Part shown: positions 47,281 to 59,035 of the stretch, piece after piece
Layout of the letters: the number at the start of each line of letters is the position of its first letter
Numbering within the stretch: the stretch's first letter is position 1
DNA from: Stomorhina lunata
Lineage: Eukaryota; Arthropoda; Insecta; Diptera; Rhiniidae
Direction: 5' to 3'
NCBI GenBank assembly: GCA_933228675.1
Contig: OW121744.1
Span: 113,902,171-113,966,170 of the forward strand
DNA length: 64,000 nucleotides
Notes under the pieces: model-generated
What the model was told of the DNA's origin: nothing
Seen by the model: the letters and a program-made list of their open reading frames with translations, nothing else
Databases searched by the model: none
Program-made: the position numbers and the translations under genes

Positions 47281-48365
47281 CTTTATGTTCACTGGGTTAT
47301 TTAACTTAATACATTGGGTAAACACAATTACATTAGTTTTCCGAAAATTCAACACAATTTTCAATTATCACACAGAAACAACTTAAATACTAATAAAATG
47401 TTGTTGTTTTACATAATAATGTATGTAAATATGAAAAACTATTTAATATTAGATATCAAAACTTTTGAAATTTTACCAAAGAATATGAGTTTAAACCAAC
47501 CAAAAGGGGGTTGCAGTATCTAGGAATTAAATGGAAGTACATGCCTCAAAAGTACAAATAATTGCAAACTATAACCAGAGGTTTTTATATATAAAATTAA
47601 AAATAACAATTTTGAATTCCAATGAATGAATAACAATTTTGTGCAATATTTGCAGACAACAAATAATAGTAACAGGAATAATGAAACAAAACCACTGTAA
47701 TAAAATGGAATTGAAAATAATATTTTCAGGGGAAACCTGTAGTTTAAAGGAGTGAAACAAATTCTTATGTAGATACTTAATAGAGTAGGCAAGTGTCTCC
47801 ATTTTGCATTACCAAGTCTTCAAAAAGTAACAAAATATATTCCAAAAGATAGTCATCTGACTTACATTTTAAAAAAATCACTATATCAAATGTATATCTT
47901 TTACACCTCTTATGACGCAAAAATTAGGCAAGTGTCTCCTCGTTGCATTACAAGGTGTTCAAACAGTGTTTAGCATCTTTAAATTTCTATATAACCGTAA
48001 AATCGTTATTAGTTTTGTACAGTCAATAATAAATATTACTCTATTTGCGGCATTTTCGCCTCCTTGTACTGCAGGATAATAAACATGATGACTTTAAATA
48101 CCACAACATTGACCACCAAACACGAACTAACAATAATGACAATAGTATAAAATAGTTGCAAACTGAATGAACAAATACAAACAATGGATTAAAAAAATTA
48201 AAATATAAAAAATACCAATATCTAGTAACTTATTGTAAATTTTAAATTCAATAAAAGAAGAGACGAAAGTATTTCAAACAATATTTTTAATTACTGGTAA
48301 AACAATTTGGAGGGCTTTAAAATTACCCAGAGTTCATATAAGTTAAAAGGAAACTCTTGGAAAGA
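47281..48365. other. Single-copy island with one imperfect direct repeat
   Basis: 43-bp copies at 47786-47828 and 47925-47967 agree at 36 of 43 positions and share TAGGCAAGTGTCTCC; they are 139 bp apart. Overlapping open frames on both strands (47314-47802) show no coding signal. Confidence 0.55.
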
Positions 48366-50030
48366 AACGATGACGATAAGAAGACTTTTCTATAGAAAAG
48401 TTAACGATAGGAAGACTTTTCTATAGAAAAGTTGACGATAGGAAGACTTTTCTATAGAAAAGTTGACGATAGGAAGACTTATCTATAGAAAAGTTGACGA
48501 TAGGAAGACTTTTCTAGAGAAAAGTTGACGATAGGAAGACTTTTCTATAGAAAAGTTGACGATAGGAAGACTTTTCTATAGAAAAGTTGACGATAGGAAG
48601 ACTTTTCTATAGAAAAGTTGACGATAGGAAGACTTTTCTATAGAAAAGTTGACGATAGGAAGACTTTTATATAGAAAAGTTGACGATAGGAAGACTCTTC
48701 TATAGAAAAATTGACGATAGGAAGACTTTTCTATAGAAACGTTGACGATAGGAAGACTTTTCTATGGAAAAGTTGACGATAGGAAGACTTTTCTATAGAA
48801 AAGTTGACGATAGGAAGACTTTTCTATAGAAAAGTTGACCATGGGAAGACTTTTCTATAGAAAAGTTGACGATAGGAAGACTTTTCTATAGAAAAGTTGA
48901 CGATAGGAAGACTTTTCTATAGAAAAGTTGACGATAGGAAGACTTTTCTATAGAAAAGTTGACGATAGGAAGACTTTTCTATAGAAAAGTTGACGATAGG
49001 AAGACTTTTCTATAGAAAAGTTGACGATAGGAAGACTTTTCTATAGAAAAGTTGACGATAGGAAGACTTTTCTATAGAAAAGTTGACGATAGGAAGACTT
49101 TTCTATAGAAAAGTTGACGATAGGAAGACTTTTCTATAGAAAAGTTGACGATAGGAAGACTTTTCTATAGAAAAGTTGACGATAGGAAGACTTTTCTACA
49201 GAAAAGTTTACGATAGGAAGACTTTTCTACAGAAAAGTTGACGATAGGAAGACTTTTCTATAGAAAAGTTGACTATGGGAAGACTTTTCTATAGAAAAGT
49301 TGACGATGGGAAGACTTTTCTATAGAAAAGTTGACGATGGGAAGACTTTTCTATAGAAAAGTTGACGATAGGAAGACTTTTCTATAGAAAAGTTGACGAT
49401 AGGAAGACTTTTCTATAGAAAAGTTGACGATAGGAAGACTTTTCTATAGAAAAGTTGACGATAGGAAGACTTTTCTATAGAAAAGTTGACGATAGGAAGA
49501 CTTTTCTATAGAAAAGTTGACGATAGGAAGACTTTTCTATAGAAAAGTTGACGATAGGAAGACTTTTCTATAGAAAAGTTGACGATAGGAAGACTTTTCT
49601 ATAGAAAAGTTGACGATAGGAAGACTTTTCTATAGAAAAGTTGACGATAGGAAGACTTTTCTATAGAAAAGTTGACGATAGGAAGACTTTTCTATAGAAA
49701 AGTTGACGATAGGAAGACTTTTCTATAGAAAAGTTGACGATAGGAAGACTTTTCTATAGAAAAGTTGACGATAGGAAGACTTTTCTATGGAAAAGTTGAC
49801 GATAGGAAGACTTTTCTATAGAAAAGTTGACGATAGGAAGACTTTTCTATAGAAAAGTTGACGATAGGATGACTTTTCTATAGAAAAGTTGACGATAGGA
49901 AGACTTTTCTATAGAAAAGTTGACGATAGGAAGACTTTTCTATAGAAAAGTTGACGATAGGAAGACTTTTCTGTAGAAAAGTTGACGATCGGAAGACTTT
50001 TCTATAGAAAAGTTGACCATTGGAAGACTT
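48366..50030 (+). repeat. Family B tandem array, forward, most homogeneous block, about 53 copies
   Basis: Nearly every unit is the canonical ACTTTTCTATAGAAAAGT plus TGACGATAGGAAG. Substitutions are sparse single bases (for example CTAGAG at about 48514, GGGAAG near 48843 and 49270-49340). Such uniformity over 1.66 kb points to recent expansion or active homogenisation. It is in opposite orientation to the blocks at 43301-45245 and 46551-47280. Confidence 0.97.
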
Positions 50031-52300
50031 TGCTTAAAAAAAAAACATATGAAAACTTTTCTTTAGAAATTTTGTTGATTTAAGGAAATATTGACAATAG
50101 GAAGACTTTTTTATTAGTGATTATTATATTTTTTATTGTTTGATTTGATTTAGATAATACAGCTTATTAATAATTTATCTTAAACTATCTAAATCGCATT
50201 TATGCCTAATTATTTATGTATTTGTGAGAATTTGAGTTGATTAGTTATTTAAATTTCTTAATTTAGAACATTTAAATTACTTAAGCATGAAATTGAATCT
50301 TGTATTTAATTTATAATAGAATTAACATAATTGTAGGATTTTGATGTTCGACAACTTTTAATTATTATTAGAGATTAAGAGCACAACAACATATTTGTGA
50401 CATTCGTCTATTCGTGTGTGTTTGTAAATGTTGAAGGTGTCGGTAAATAAACTTCAAATACTATAATAGACATAACATAACCTTAGAAAAATACACAATA
50501 CTAAAAATATAAGCTTTCGTACTAAAACAGTACTATTTTGATATTATATTAGTAACCTCTTGGTACTAAACTATAACCATATAAGCAAGTATAAAAGGTA
50601 AATACCTACCATGTTTATCCTTTAGAAGTCAAACAGGATTGATGTTTTTTTACAAAAAATTACATATTTTTATATTGAAAATATTTATTTTTTATTTATA
50701 ATATAATATTATTAATCTTAACACATTTTGTAATTAAATCTTGATATCCAATTTGTATAAATTGTATTGGTTTTTTCTGGAAAAAAAATCAAACATTTGG
50801 TTTAATTAAACTTTCCTGGAATCAATAGGGTATACTTGAGCACTGACATATATGAGCACATACATCTAACGTTACTACACTCAAATTATTATTTGATGTT
50901 GTCTTCAGGTGATTCCCAAGGGGATATCTTTTTCATTAGCCCGTACGTTGCTATTAGCAAAGACTATTGATGGATTGGAGATTGTGCAACAGCAGGAATT
51001 AGATTACTTCATGTCGTCATTCATCTTCTAATTGTATTTAGAAGAAGAAAATATGCTAGGTAATGTCATGCTGTCATTCATATTATCACCTCTTGATTTG
51101 GATTGAAGTCTAATATAAATAGAACTTTATCAGGTCATATGGTGATATTGAGTAACTCATATTCTGGTTAATAAAGTCATAACTCTTAAATAGCTGCCAA
51201 GGGTATTAGATAATGCTGTAATTAAAAGAAAAAAAACAACATTATATAAATACTTAAAAATTCTTGTAATTTAAAATCCTTAATATATAAATAGTTTTCT
51301 TTAATATTCTATTATTTTTGTTCCCTTTTTAATCTTCTCTTCACTTTCCATTTCCTCTTAACTACCAAAACTTTACCAAATTGTCTTAAAATTTGCTAAA
51401 CTGACTTTTAACATCCATTTTAATTTAAAAAGCTTCTGCTAAGCCATCAGATCATTACAAATTTTACTCCCCACAAAAACTAACTTTTGGCTTTTAACTT
51501 AACAAAAATCAAATTAAAAATAGTGGCGTAAAACAAAGTTTCTACATTAAGTATTACTCAAAATGTGTTGTAGATTTTAAAATATTTTCCTAGAACTAAA
51601 CAAAGTAAAGTAGTAGTTTACCAATTGCTTTAAAAATAGGAAATAAGACAAGGAATTAGGGCAGAGGGTTTTTAAATATGTACTTTTAATTGGTTTTTAT
51701 ATTTAACTTACTTACTTAAATGGCCTATATTTTCAAACTGTTTATTAAAGCTTTATTAAATGTTAACAAACAACAACTACAGTTTTGTTTAAAAATAGTT
51801 TAATTAATTGAGGAATATTTATAGAAATTCTAAAACTTAATTAATGGAATAAAATATGTATATTGAGTGTCAATATTTTATAACGTTTATGAACAAATTT
51901 TTGTCAAAATCAATTTTTATTGCGAAACTGTTTTTATAATAGTTACATCTTTTTTAATAAATATCGGAGGCAAGAAATCAGTTTTAAGACCTTAGCTTAA
52001 GTATCTTGTAGAAGATATATTGACTTTTATTCAAATATTTTGGATATTAAACAATTTTTTCCCCTCCTTAAAAATATTCTACTTAGTTCATAGTCGGTAT
52101 TGGATATAAATTCTTTATAATAAATTTTTTCATACTAATCGAATAAAGAAAACAGCTAGTTTGGCATGAGAAATGCTAAATTAACAAGTTTAAATTTAAT
52201 TAAAAATTATAAGTATTTTTTTATAGTTAAATTTTATAAAATTTATTACAATTCCTTCCAAAATAAAAAAGTTGCTTAACATCTTTTCCTAATGGCAAAT
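50031..52300. other. Single-copy island, no gene seen
   Basis: A few B fragments trail to 50115. 50515-50580 has GGTACTA-like words (AGTACTATTTTGATATTATA, TTGGTACTAAAC). 50860-51160 is less AT-rich with no identifiable feature. Confidence 0.55.
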
Positions 52301-52433
52301 AACGTATGAGTATAGTAGTTTTATTTGTTTGAACACTCGAGCGTATGAGGAATATAGTAGCAAAGAAATGTTTAAAATTGCTACTTTATCAATCATACGT
52401 CATGATGGTAATACAAGGGAATACTCATACGTT
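52301..52433. repeat. 133-bp nested inverted repeat, MITE-like
   Basis: The outer arms AACGTATGAGTAT (52301-52313) and ATACTCATACGTT (52421-52433) are perfect 13-bp inverted repeats. Inside lie GCGTATGAGGAATATAGTAG facing TCAATCATACGTC, and GTAGCAA facing TTGCTAC round a 14-base loop, so the whole segment can fold as a long imperfect hairpin. Size and terminal inverted repeats suggest a miniature inverted-repeat element or its relic. No target-site duplication is obvious. Confidence 0.55.
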
Positions 52434-52676
52434 AGTTCAGGTTATAAAATACACAGTTGTTTATGATTTAAGCAAATAATTGAACATGTAACTCATAAAC
52501 TATTAAAGATATTCAGTTGAAATTCAGGAAATCATTAGAAAATAAGTTAGGTGTTAAGAAAACTGTCTAACAACGTCTTTACTCATAGTATAAATTGGTA
52601 TAAAATGAGAAAAAAAGAAGTAATGAAAAATTTAGTTGCCTTTTCTAATAAAATCTTAAAAATTAATAACTTTTTA
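52434..52676. other. Single-copy spacer
   Basis: No feature seen; a 61-codon frame beginning at 52551 and running into the next repeat has no coding signal. Confidence 0.45.
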
Positions 52677-52830
52677 TACCAAAATAGTGATATCTCTGTT
52701 ACCCAGATAGTAATAATTATTGCCTTCTGGTACTAAAATAGTAATAATTAGTACTTCCGTATACTAAAATAGGCATAATTAATTCTTCTTAGTGCTAAAC
52801 TAATAATATTTAGTACTAATTATTAATAAG
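52677..52830. repeat. Cryptic 31-bp repeat of TACTAAAATAGTAATAATTA type, 4-5 copies
   Basis: Units start at 52700, 52731, 52762 and 52793, exactly 31 bp apart, with a shortened unit at 52677. Each begins TAC(T/C)NAAATAG and continues TAATAATTA. The unit has no CTATAG core but shares the 31-bp period of families B-E and the GGTACTA words of family F. Confidence 0.65.
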
Positions 52831-54839
52831 TTAGAATCATTTGGTAGTAAATTTGTAAACTTTGGCACCATGTTATAAGTATAAGTAACAAATTGTTATT
52901 ATACTGAACTAGTAACTTTCTGTCAAAAAATATTTGGTTTATTTGTATTAAGTTAAAATTTACTCAAAATTGCCTTAAAGAAAATCTCCAGTAAACAATT
53001 CATTAAAGAAACTTTATTTTTTTACGCCCAAGGCAAAGTTGTAATTAATTTTTTTAAGTTAAATTTAATGCGTTGGACAGTCAACATGAATTTAAATAAT
53101 TTAATATTAAAAATTTTTAGAGGTTTAATAACAGCAAAAGTTTGACAAGTGAGTAACAAGAGCAAACAGTTTTATGAAATTTATAAAACGCCTTAGGATA
53201 GCCTTTGATTTTATTAGACTTCAATGCCAAACGACTAAATGTTTAAGCTGGTAAATTTGTGTAATTTATTAATATTTATAATTTCAATAACAGATTTTTG
53301 AAAAAAAAACACATAAATGATTTTTAAATCTTTTGTTAAAATTTAAAGAATCTGTTTTAGAAGTTGAAAAAGCTCACACCATAACTTTTACTAATTTTAA
53401 TAATTTTTAATTTGTTGACGTTTTGTATTTGTTAAAGTTATTTAAACAATTTCTTAATATGTAGTTTAACAGGTCCTTAGGATTAATTTTTGAATATTTT
53501 TTCCTTTGTTAGCGATTTTATAAATAAGCTGCCCTTATTAAAAAGTTGTTTACTTATTTTTAATTTGTTTCTCCAGTCAAACAGCTGGTCATTAAAATAA
53601 TTATCTGCCCATCATCAGCTTGGTCAGTAGTCTCATTATCAGCAATGTCATTATCATCTTCATTATCATTACAGTAATTTGAGTGACAGCTTAAAATCTT
53701 ATATTAATGAGCTTCGATTAAACTTTATTTAAGGGAATCATTGTAAAAGTTGGACAATAGTTTTTATTCCCTCAAGTTTAAATAATTTAAATTGACAAGC
53801 CCCAACACTTAGTGAGGGGATGTTTTTCTTGAAAAATTTAGTCAAGACAAGAAACACTATAAAAAAGTATTTTTATTTTATGGAACACATCTTCGAAATT
53901 TCCAAACTGATTAAAGAGTTTCTTCAGGAAAGATAATCCAGAACCTCAATTTTATAGATTTGCTTAGAAACCGTTCCAAATTTTTTTAAAACCTTCCTTA
54001 TTTTTCATCCAATTTTCAAATTTTTCGTTCAATTTTCACATTTTTCATCTAATTTTCACATAAATTTTTACCCAAACCAAATATTTATGTAAAAATCTTA
54101 CAAACTCCAAATTAACTCCAAACAGACCTAAATTAAAATTATGCAAAATGTTCATAATTTTAATATTCGCCATAAAAATTTCTTTATGTTCTTAATAGCC
54201 AAGCAAAATCTGCCAAAATTATTAAAGATTTCATGCAAAAATATTTACCATTATCATTTAAATTAAAATTTTATAACTTTTAGTGCATTTTTTCTTGTTT
54301 ATTCCCCGAGGCACGTTCGAAAATCCAAATGTTATGATATCGTTTGCGAAAAGCGTCTGCAAAGCATAAGCGAAAAGGAAACGTGTGGAAAATCAGATTA
54401 ATTTTATTTTTATTTTTAGAATTTCATGAAAAGAAAGAAGAAAAAAAAACACAATAAATTGTTAGAATGAAATCACAACAAAAGAAAGAAGCATTCATGT
54501 AAAATGAAGAAAAATATGATTTATGAAAATGTTAAGTAACCGAATCGAGAACAACAAGAATTTATGTGATTTATACATTTTGTATAAGAATTGTTTAAGT
54601 CATAACCGTTAGCATCTGCAGCAATACATATGTGTCATAAAAAGGCAATTCAAAAGTGGCTCGAATGCTAACAAATGGATGAAGAGGATATATGTGAGAA
54701 AAAGAGGAAACAATAAGTGAAACTGGAAAGGAATTGAAAAACATCTTAATAAAGAGCACGTGTTGATTGTTGTATAATTTTGCACAATGGGCCTGTTACA
54801 AAGAAAAATCTTACTAAAAATCAAAAATTATAAAATCTA
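52831..54839. other. Single-copy AT-rich island with a small 20-bp tandem
   Basis: At 54001-54060 three 20-bp units lie in tandem, TTTTTCATCCAATTTTCAAA being the first; 'caattttc' words are shared with reverse family A. 53625-53670 is a TCATTATCA-rich patch. A 71-codon minus-strand frame (54824-54609) has no coding signal. Confidence 0.55.
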
Positions 54840-56070
54840 TATACTTTTCTTTCTATAGTCAGCTTTTCACGGAAAAGTCTTCCCAAGTCGACTTTTTTAT
54901 AGATAGGGCTTCCTTCCTATCGTCAACTTTTTTACCGAAATGTCGTAAAATTTCTATAGAAAATTCTTCCTATCGTCAACTTTTCTATAGAAAATTCTTC
55001 CTGTTGTCAACTTTTCTATAGAAAATACTTCCTATCGTCAACCTTTCTATAGAATATTCTTCATATCGTTAACTTTTCTATAGCAAATTCATCCTATCGT
55101 CAAATTTTTTATAGAAAAGTCTACCCATCGTCAAATTTCTATAGAAAAGTCTTCCCATTGTCAACTTTTCTATAGAAAAGTCTACCCATCGTCAAATTTC
55201 TATAGAAAAGTCTTTCCTACGTCAAATTTCCCATCGTCAGCTTTTCTATAGTAGAGTCTTTCCATCGTCAACTTTTCTATTAAAAAGTCTTTCCATCATC
55301 AAATTTCTATAGAAAAGTCTTGCCATTGTCAAGTTTTCTATAGAAAAGTGTAACCATCGTCCAATTTTCTATAGAAAAGTCTTCCCATGGTCAAATTTTC
55401 TATAGAAAAGTCTATCCATCATCAAATTTTCTAAAGAAAAGTCTTCCCATCGTCAACTTTTCTATAGAAAAGAAAGTCTGTAGAAAAGTCTTCCCATCGT
55501 CAACTTGTCCATAAAAAGTCTTCCCATCGTCAACTTTTCTACAAAAAGTCGTCCCATCGTCAACTTTTCTATAAAAATGTCTTCCCATCGTCAACTTTGC
55601 TATAAAAAAGTCTTCCCATCATCAACTTTTCTATAGAAGAGTCTTCCTATCTTCAACTTTTCTATAGAAAAGTCTTTCTATCGTCAACTTTTCTACAGAA
55701 AATTCTTTCTATCATCAACTTTTCTATAGGAAATCTCCCATCTTCAACTTTTGTATAGAAAAGTCTTCCCATTGTCAACTTTTCTATAGAAAAGTCTTCC
55801 CGTTGTCAATTTTTCTATAGAAAAGTCTTCCCATTATATTTTTTCTATAGAAAAGTCTTCCCATTGTCAACTTTTCTATATAAAAGTCTTCCCATTGTCA
55901 ACTTTTCTATAGAAAATCTTCCCATTGTCAACTTTTCTTTAGAAAATCGTCCCATTGTCAACTTTTCTATAGCGAAGTTCTCCCGTCGTCAACTTTTTTA
56001 TAGAAAAGCCTTGCTATCGTCAACTTTTCTTTAGCAAAGTCTTGCCATCGTCCACTTTTCCATAGAAATA
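54840..56070 (-). repeat. Family B tandem array, reverse, TCTTCCCATCG subtype, about 39 copies
   Basis: Units read AGTCTTCCCATCGTCAAC plus TTTTCTATAGAAA, that is, the reverse of the GATGGG subtype seen at 17290-18190. Divergence is moderate, with many one-base losses. The matching GATGGG subtype in opposite orientation ~37 kb away shows that subtypes are shared between distant blocks. Confidence 0.93.
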
Positions 56071-56510
56071 TCTTTATGCAAATATGTTTTATATATCAAT
56101 TATACTAAATAAATTAAATTTCTCATAATCATTTAATATTGACTTAATAACTATTATACTAATAGAAAACAAACAACAAAATAGGCCATTTAAATATTTT
56201 TTTACATTAATTTTGCTAATGTAAAAATAAACTACATATTTAAATTAAACATCCACTTACATAAATAAATAATTTAATAAATATTAAAAAAAATTACATT
56301 ATTATAATTATGCAAAATAAACATATTTGTTTAAAATAAATTGTATTTTTTTTTTCAATTCTTTCAAAAAAACCACAACTGTCAATGGAATTAATTTTAA
56401 ATCAGGTTTATTTTAAATTTAAAATTTTGTTATTGTAATTTTTTATTAAATCAACAATTTGGCAAAGGAATTTAATTAGTGAATAAGTTTTTGTGAATCT
56501 TTGATGTACA
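56071..56510. other. Single-copy very AT-rich spacer
   Basis: Almost pure A/T, no feature seen. Confidence 0.55.
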
Positions 56511-56612
56511 ATGGGAAAGAGTTTTTCCAATCAACCACTTTTTTACAAAAAAAGTTTCCCTATTACTATTCTTGTACAGAAAAGTCTTTCTACTTCAACT
56601 TTTCTACAATTT
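56511..56612 (-). repeat. Family B relic, reverse, adjoining family A
   Basis: About three decayed units (AAAGAGTTTTTCCAATC, AAAGTTTCCCTATTACTATTC, AAAGTCTTTCTACTTCAAC) with cores reduced to TTTACAAA, TGTACAGA and CTACAA, directly before a reverse family A array. Confidence 0.65.
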
Positions 56613-59035
56613 ATCCTGTAAATTCAATTTTTGAAAAATTTCCTTATTTATTGGAATTTTTGAAAAACTTTCTATAAATAGACAATTTTCGAAAAATTTC
56701 CTATAAATAGTTAATTTTCGAAAAATTTCCTGTAAAAAGTCAATTTTCGAAAAATTCTTATAAAAAGTCAATTTTGGAAAAAATTTCCTATAAATTATCA
56801 ATTTTCGAAAAATTTCCTATAAATAGTCCATTTTCGAAAAATTTCCTATAAATAGTCAATTTTCGAAAAATTTCCTATAAATAGTCAATTATCGAAAAAT
56901 TTCCTATAAATAGTCAATTTTCGAAAAATTTCCCATAAATAGTCAATTCCTATAAATAGTCAATTTTCGAAAAATTTCCTATAAATAGTCAATTTTTGAA
57001 AATTTTCCTATAAATAGTCAAATTTTGAAAAATTTCCTATAAATAGTCAATTTTCGAAAAATTTCCTATAAATAGTAAATTTTCGAAGAATTTCCTATAA
57101 ATAGTCAATTTTCGAAAAATTTCCTATAAATAGTCAATTTTCGAAAAATTTCCTATAAATAGTCAATTTTCGAAAAATTTCCTATAAATAGTTAATTTTC
57201 GAAAAATTTCCTATAAATAGTTAATTCTCGAAAAATTTCGTATAAAAAGTAAATTTTCGAAAAATTTCCTGTAAAAAGTCAATTTTCGAAAAATTCTTAT
57301 AAAAAGTCAATTTTGGAAAAAATTTCCTATAAATTATCAATTTTCGAAAAATTTCCTATAAATAGTCCATTTTCGAAAAATTTAATATAAATAGTCAATT
57401 TTCGAAAAATTTCCTATAAATAGTCAATTTTCTAAAAATTTCCTATAAATAGTCAATTTTCGAAAAATTTCCTAAAAAAAATCAATTTTTGAAAAATTTC
57501 CTATAAATATTTAATTTTCGAAAAATGTCCTATAAATAGTCAATTTTCGAAAAATTTCCTATAAATAGTCAATTTTCGAAAAATTTCCTATAAATAGTCA
57601 ATTTTCGAAAAATTTCCTATAAATAGTCAATTTTTGAAAATTTTCCTTTAAATGGTCAATTTCGAAAAATTTCCTATAAATAGTCAATTTTCGAAAAAAT
57701 TCCTATAAATAGTCAATTTTCGAAAAATTTCCTTTAAATCGTCAATTTTTTAAAAATTTCCTATAAATAGACAATTTTCGAAAAGTTTCCTATAAATAGT
57801 CAATTTTCGAAAAATTTCCTATAAATAGTCAATTTTCGAAAAATTTCCTATAAATAGTCAATTTTCGAAAAATTTCCTATAAATAGACAATTTTTGAAAA
57901 ATTTCCTATAAATAGTCAATTTTCGAAAAATTTCCTATAAATAGTCAATTTTCAAAAAATTTTATAAAAAATGTCAATTTTCGAAAAATTTCCTTTATAT
58001 AGTAAATTTTCAAAAAATTTCCTATAAATAGTAAATTTTCAAAAAATTTCCTATAAATAGTAAATTTTCAAAAAATTTCCTATAAATAGTCAATTTTCGA
58101 AAAATTTCCTATAAATAGTCAATTTTCGAAAAATTTCCTGTAAATAGTCAATTTTCGAAAAATTTCCTATAAATAGTCAATTTTCGAAAAATTTGCTATA
58201 AATAGTCAATTTTCGAAAAATTTCCTATAAATAGTCAATTTTCGAAAAATTTCCTATAAATAGTTAATTTTCTAAAAATTTCCTAAGAAATAGTCAATTC
58301 TCGAAAAATTTCCTATAAAAAGTAAATATTCGAAAAATTTCCCGTAAAAAGTCAATTTTCGAAAAAATCTTATAAAAAGTCAATTTTGGAAAAATTTCCT
58401 ATAAATAATAAATTTTCAAAAAATTTCCTATAAATAGTAAATATTCGAAAAAATTCCTATAAATAGTCAATTTTCGAAAAATTTCCTATAAATAGTCAAT
58501 TTTCGAAAAATTTCCTATAAATAGTCAATTTTCGAAAAATTTCCTATAAATAGTCAATTTTCGAAAAATTTCCTATAAATAGTCAATTTTCGAAAAATTT
58601 CCTATAAATAGTCAATTTTCGAAAATTTTCCTATAAATAGTCAATTTCGAAAAATTTCCTATAAATAGTCAATTTTCGAAAAATTTCCTATAAATAGTCA
58701 ATTTTCGAAAAATTTCCTATAGTCAATTTTCGAAAAATTTCCTATAAATAGTAAATTTTCGAAAAATTTCCTATAAATAGTCAATTTTCGAAAAATTTCC
58801 TATAAATAGTCAATTTCGAAAAATATCCTATAAATAGTAAATTTTCGGAAAATTTCCTTTAAAAAGTCAATTTTCGAAAAATTTCCTTTAAAAAGTCAAT
58901 TTCCAAAAAATTTCCTATAAAAAATTAATTTTCGAAAAATTTCCTATAAATACTTAATTTTTGAAAAATTTCCTATAAATAGTCAATTTTCGAAAAATTT
59001 CCTAAAAATAATCAGTTTTCGAAAAATGCCTTATG
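56613..59035 (-). repeat. Family A tandem array, reverse, about 83 copies, ~539-bp higher-order repeat
   Basis: The unit reads CCTATAAATAGTC plus AATTTTCGAAAAATTT on + (29 bp), the reverse complement of the left-hand arrays. A run of variant units (CCTGTAAAAAGTCAATTTTC, then an AATTCTTATAAAAAG unit, then CAATTTTGG) occurs at 56729, 57268 and, slightly diverged, at 58342. Spacings are 539 and 1074 bp, close to one and two times 537-539. Other units are highly uniform. Confidence 0.95.

Noticed and set aside
47314..47802. Three overlapping frames of 69-90 codons
   Set aside because: Overlap each other in different frames and strands with Leu/Phe-rich composition expected from AT-rich DNA.
15225..50030. 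CRISPR array (about 30-bp repeats with about 30-bp period)
   Set aside because: There are no unique spacers between repeats: the whole 31-bp unit repeats. No cas genes and the composition is eukaryotic.
54609..54824. 71-codon minus-strand Cys/Phe-rich frame
   Set aside because: Isolated, no homology recognised, no supporting signals.
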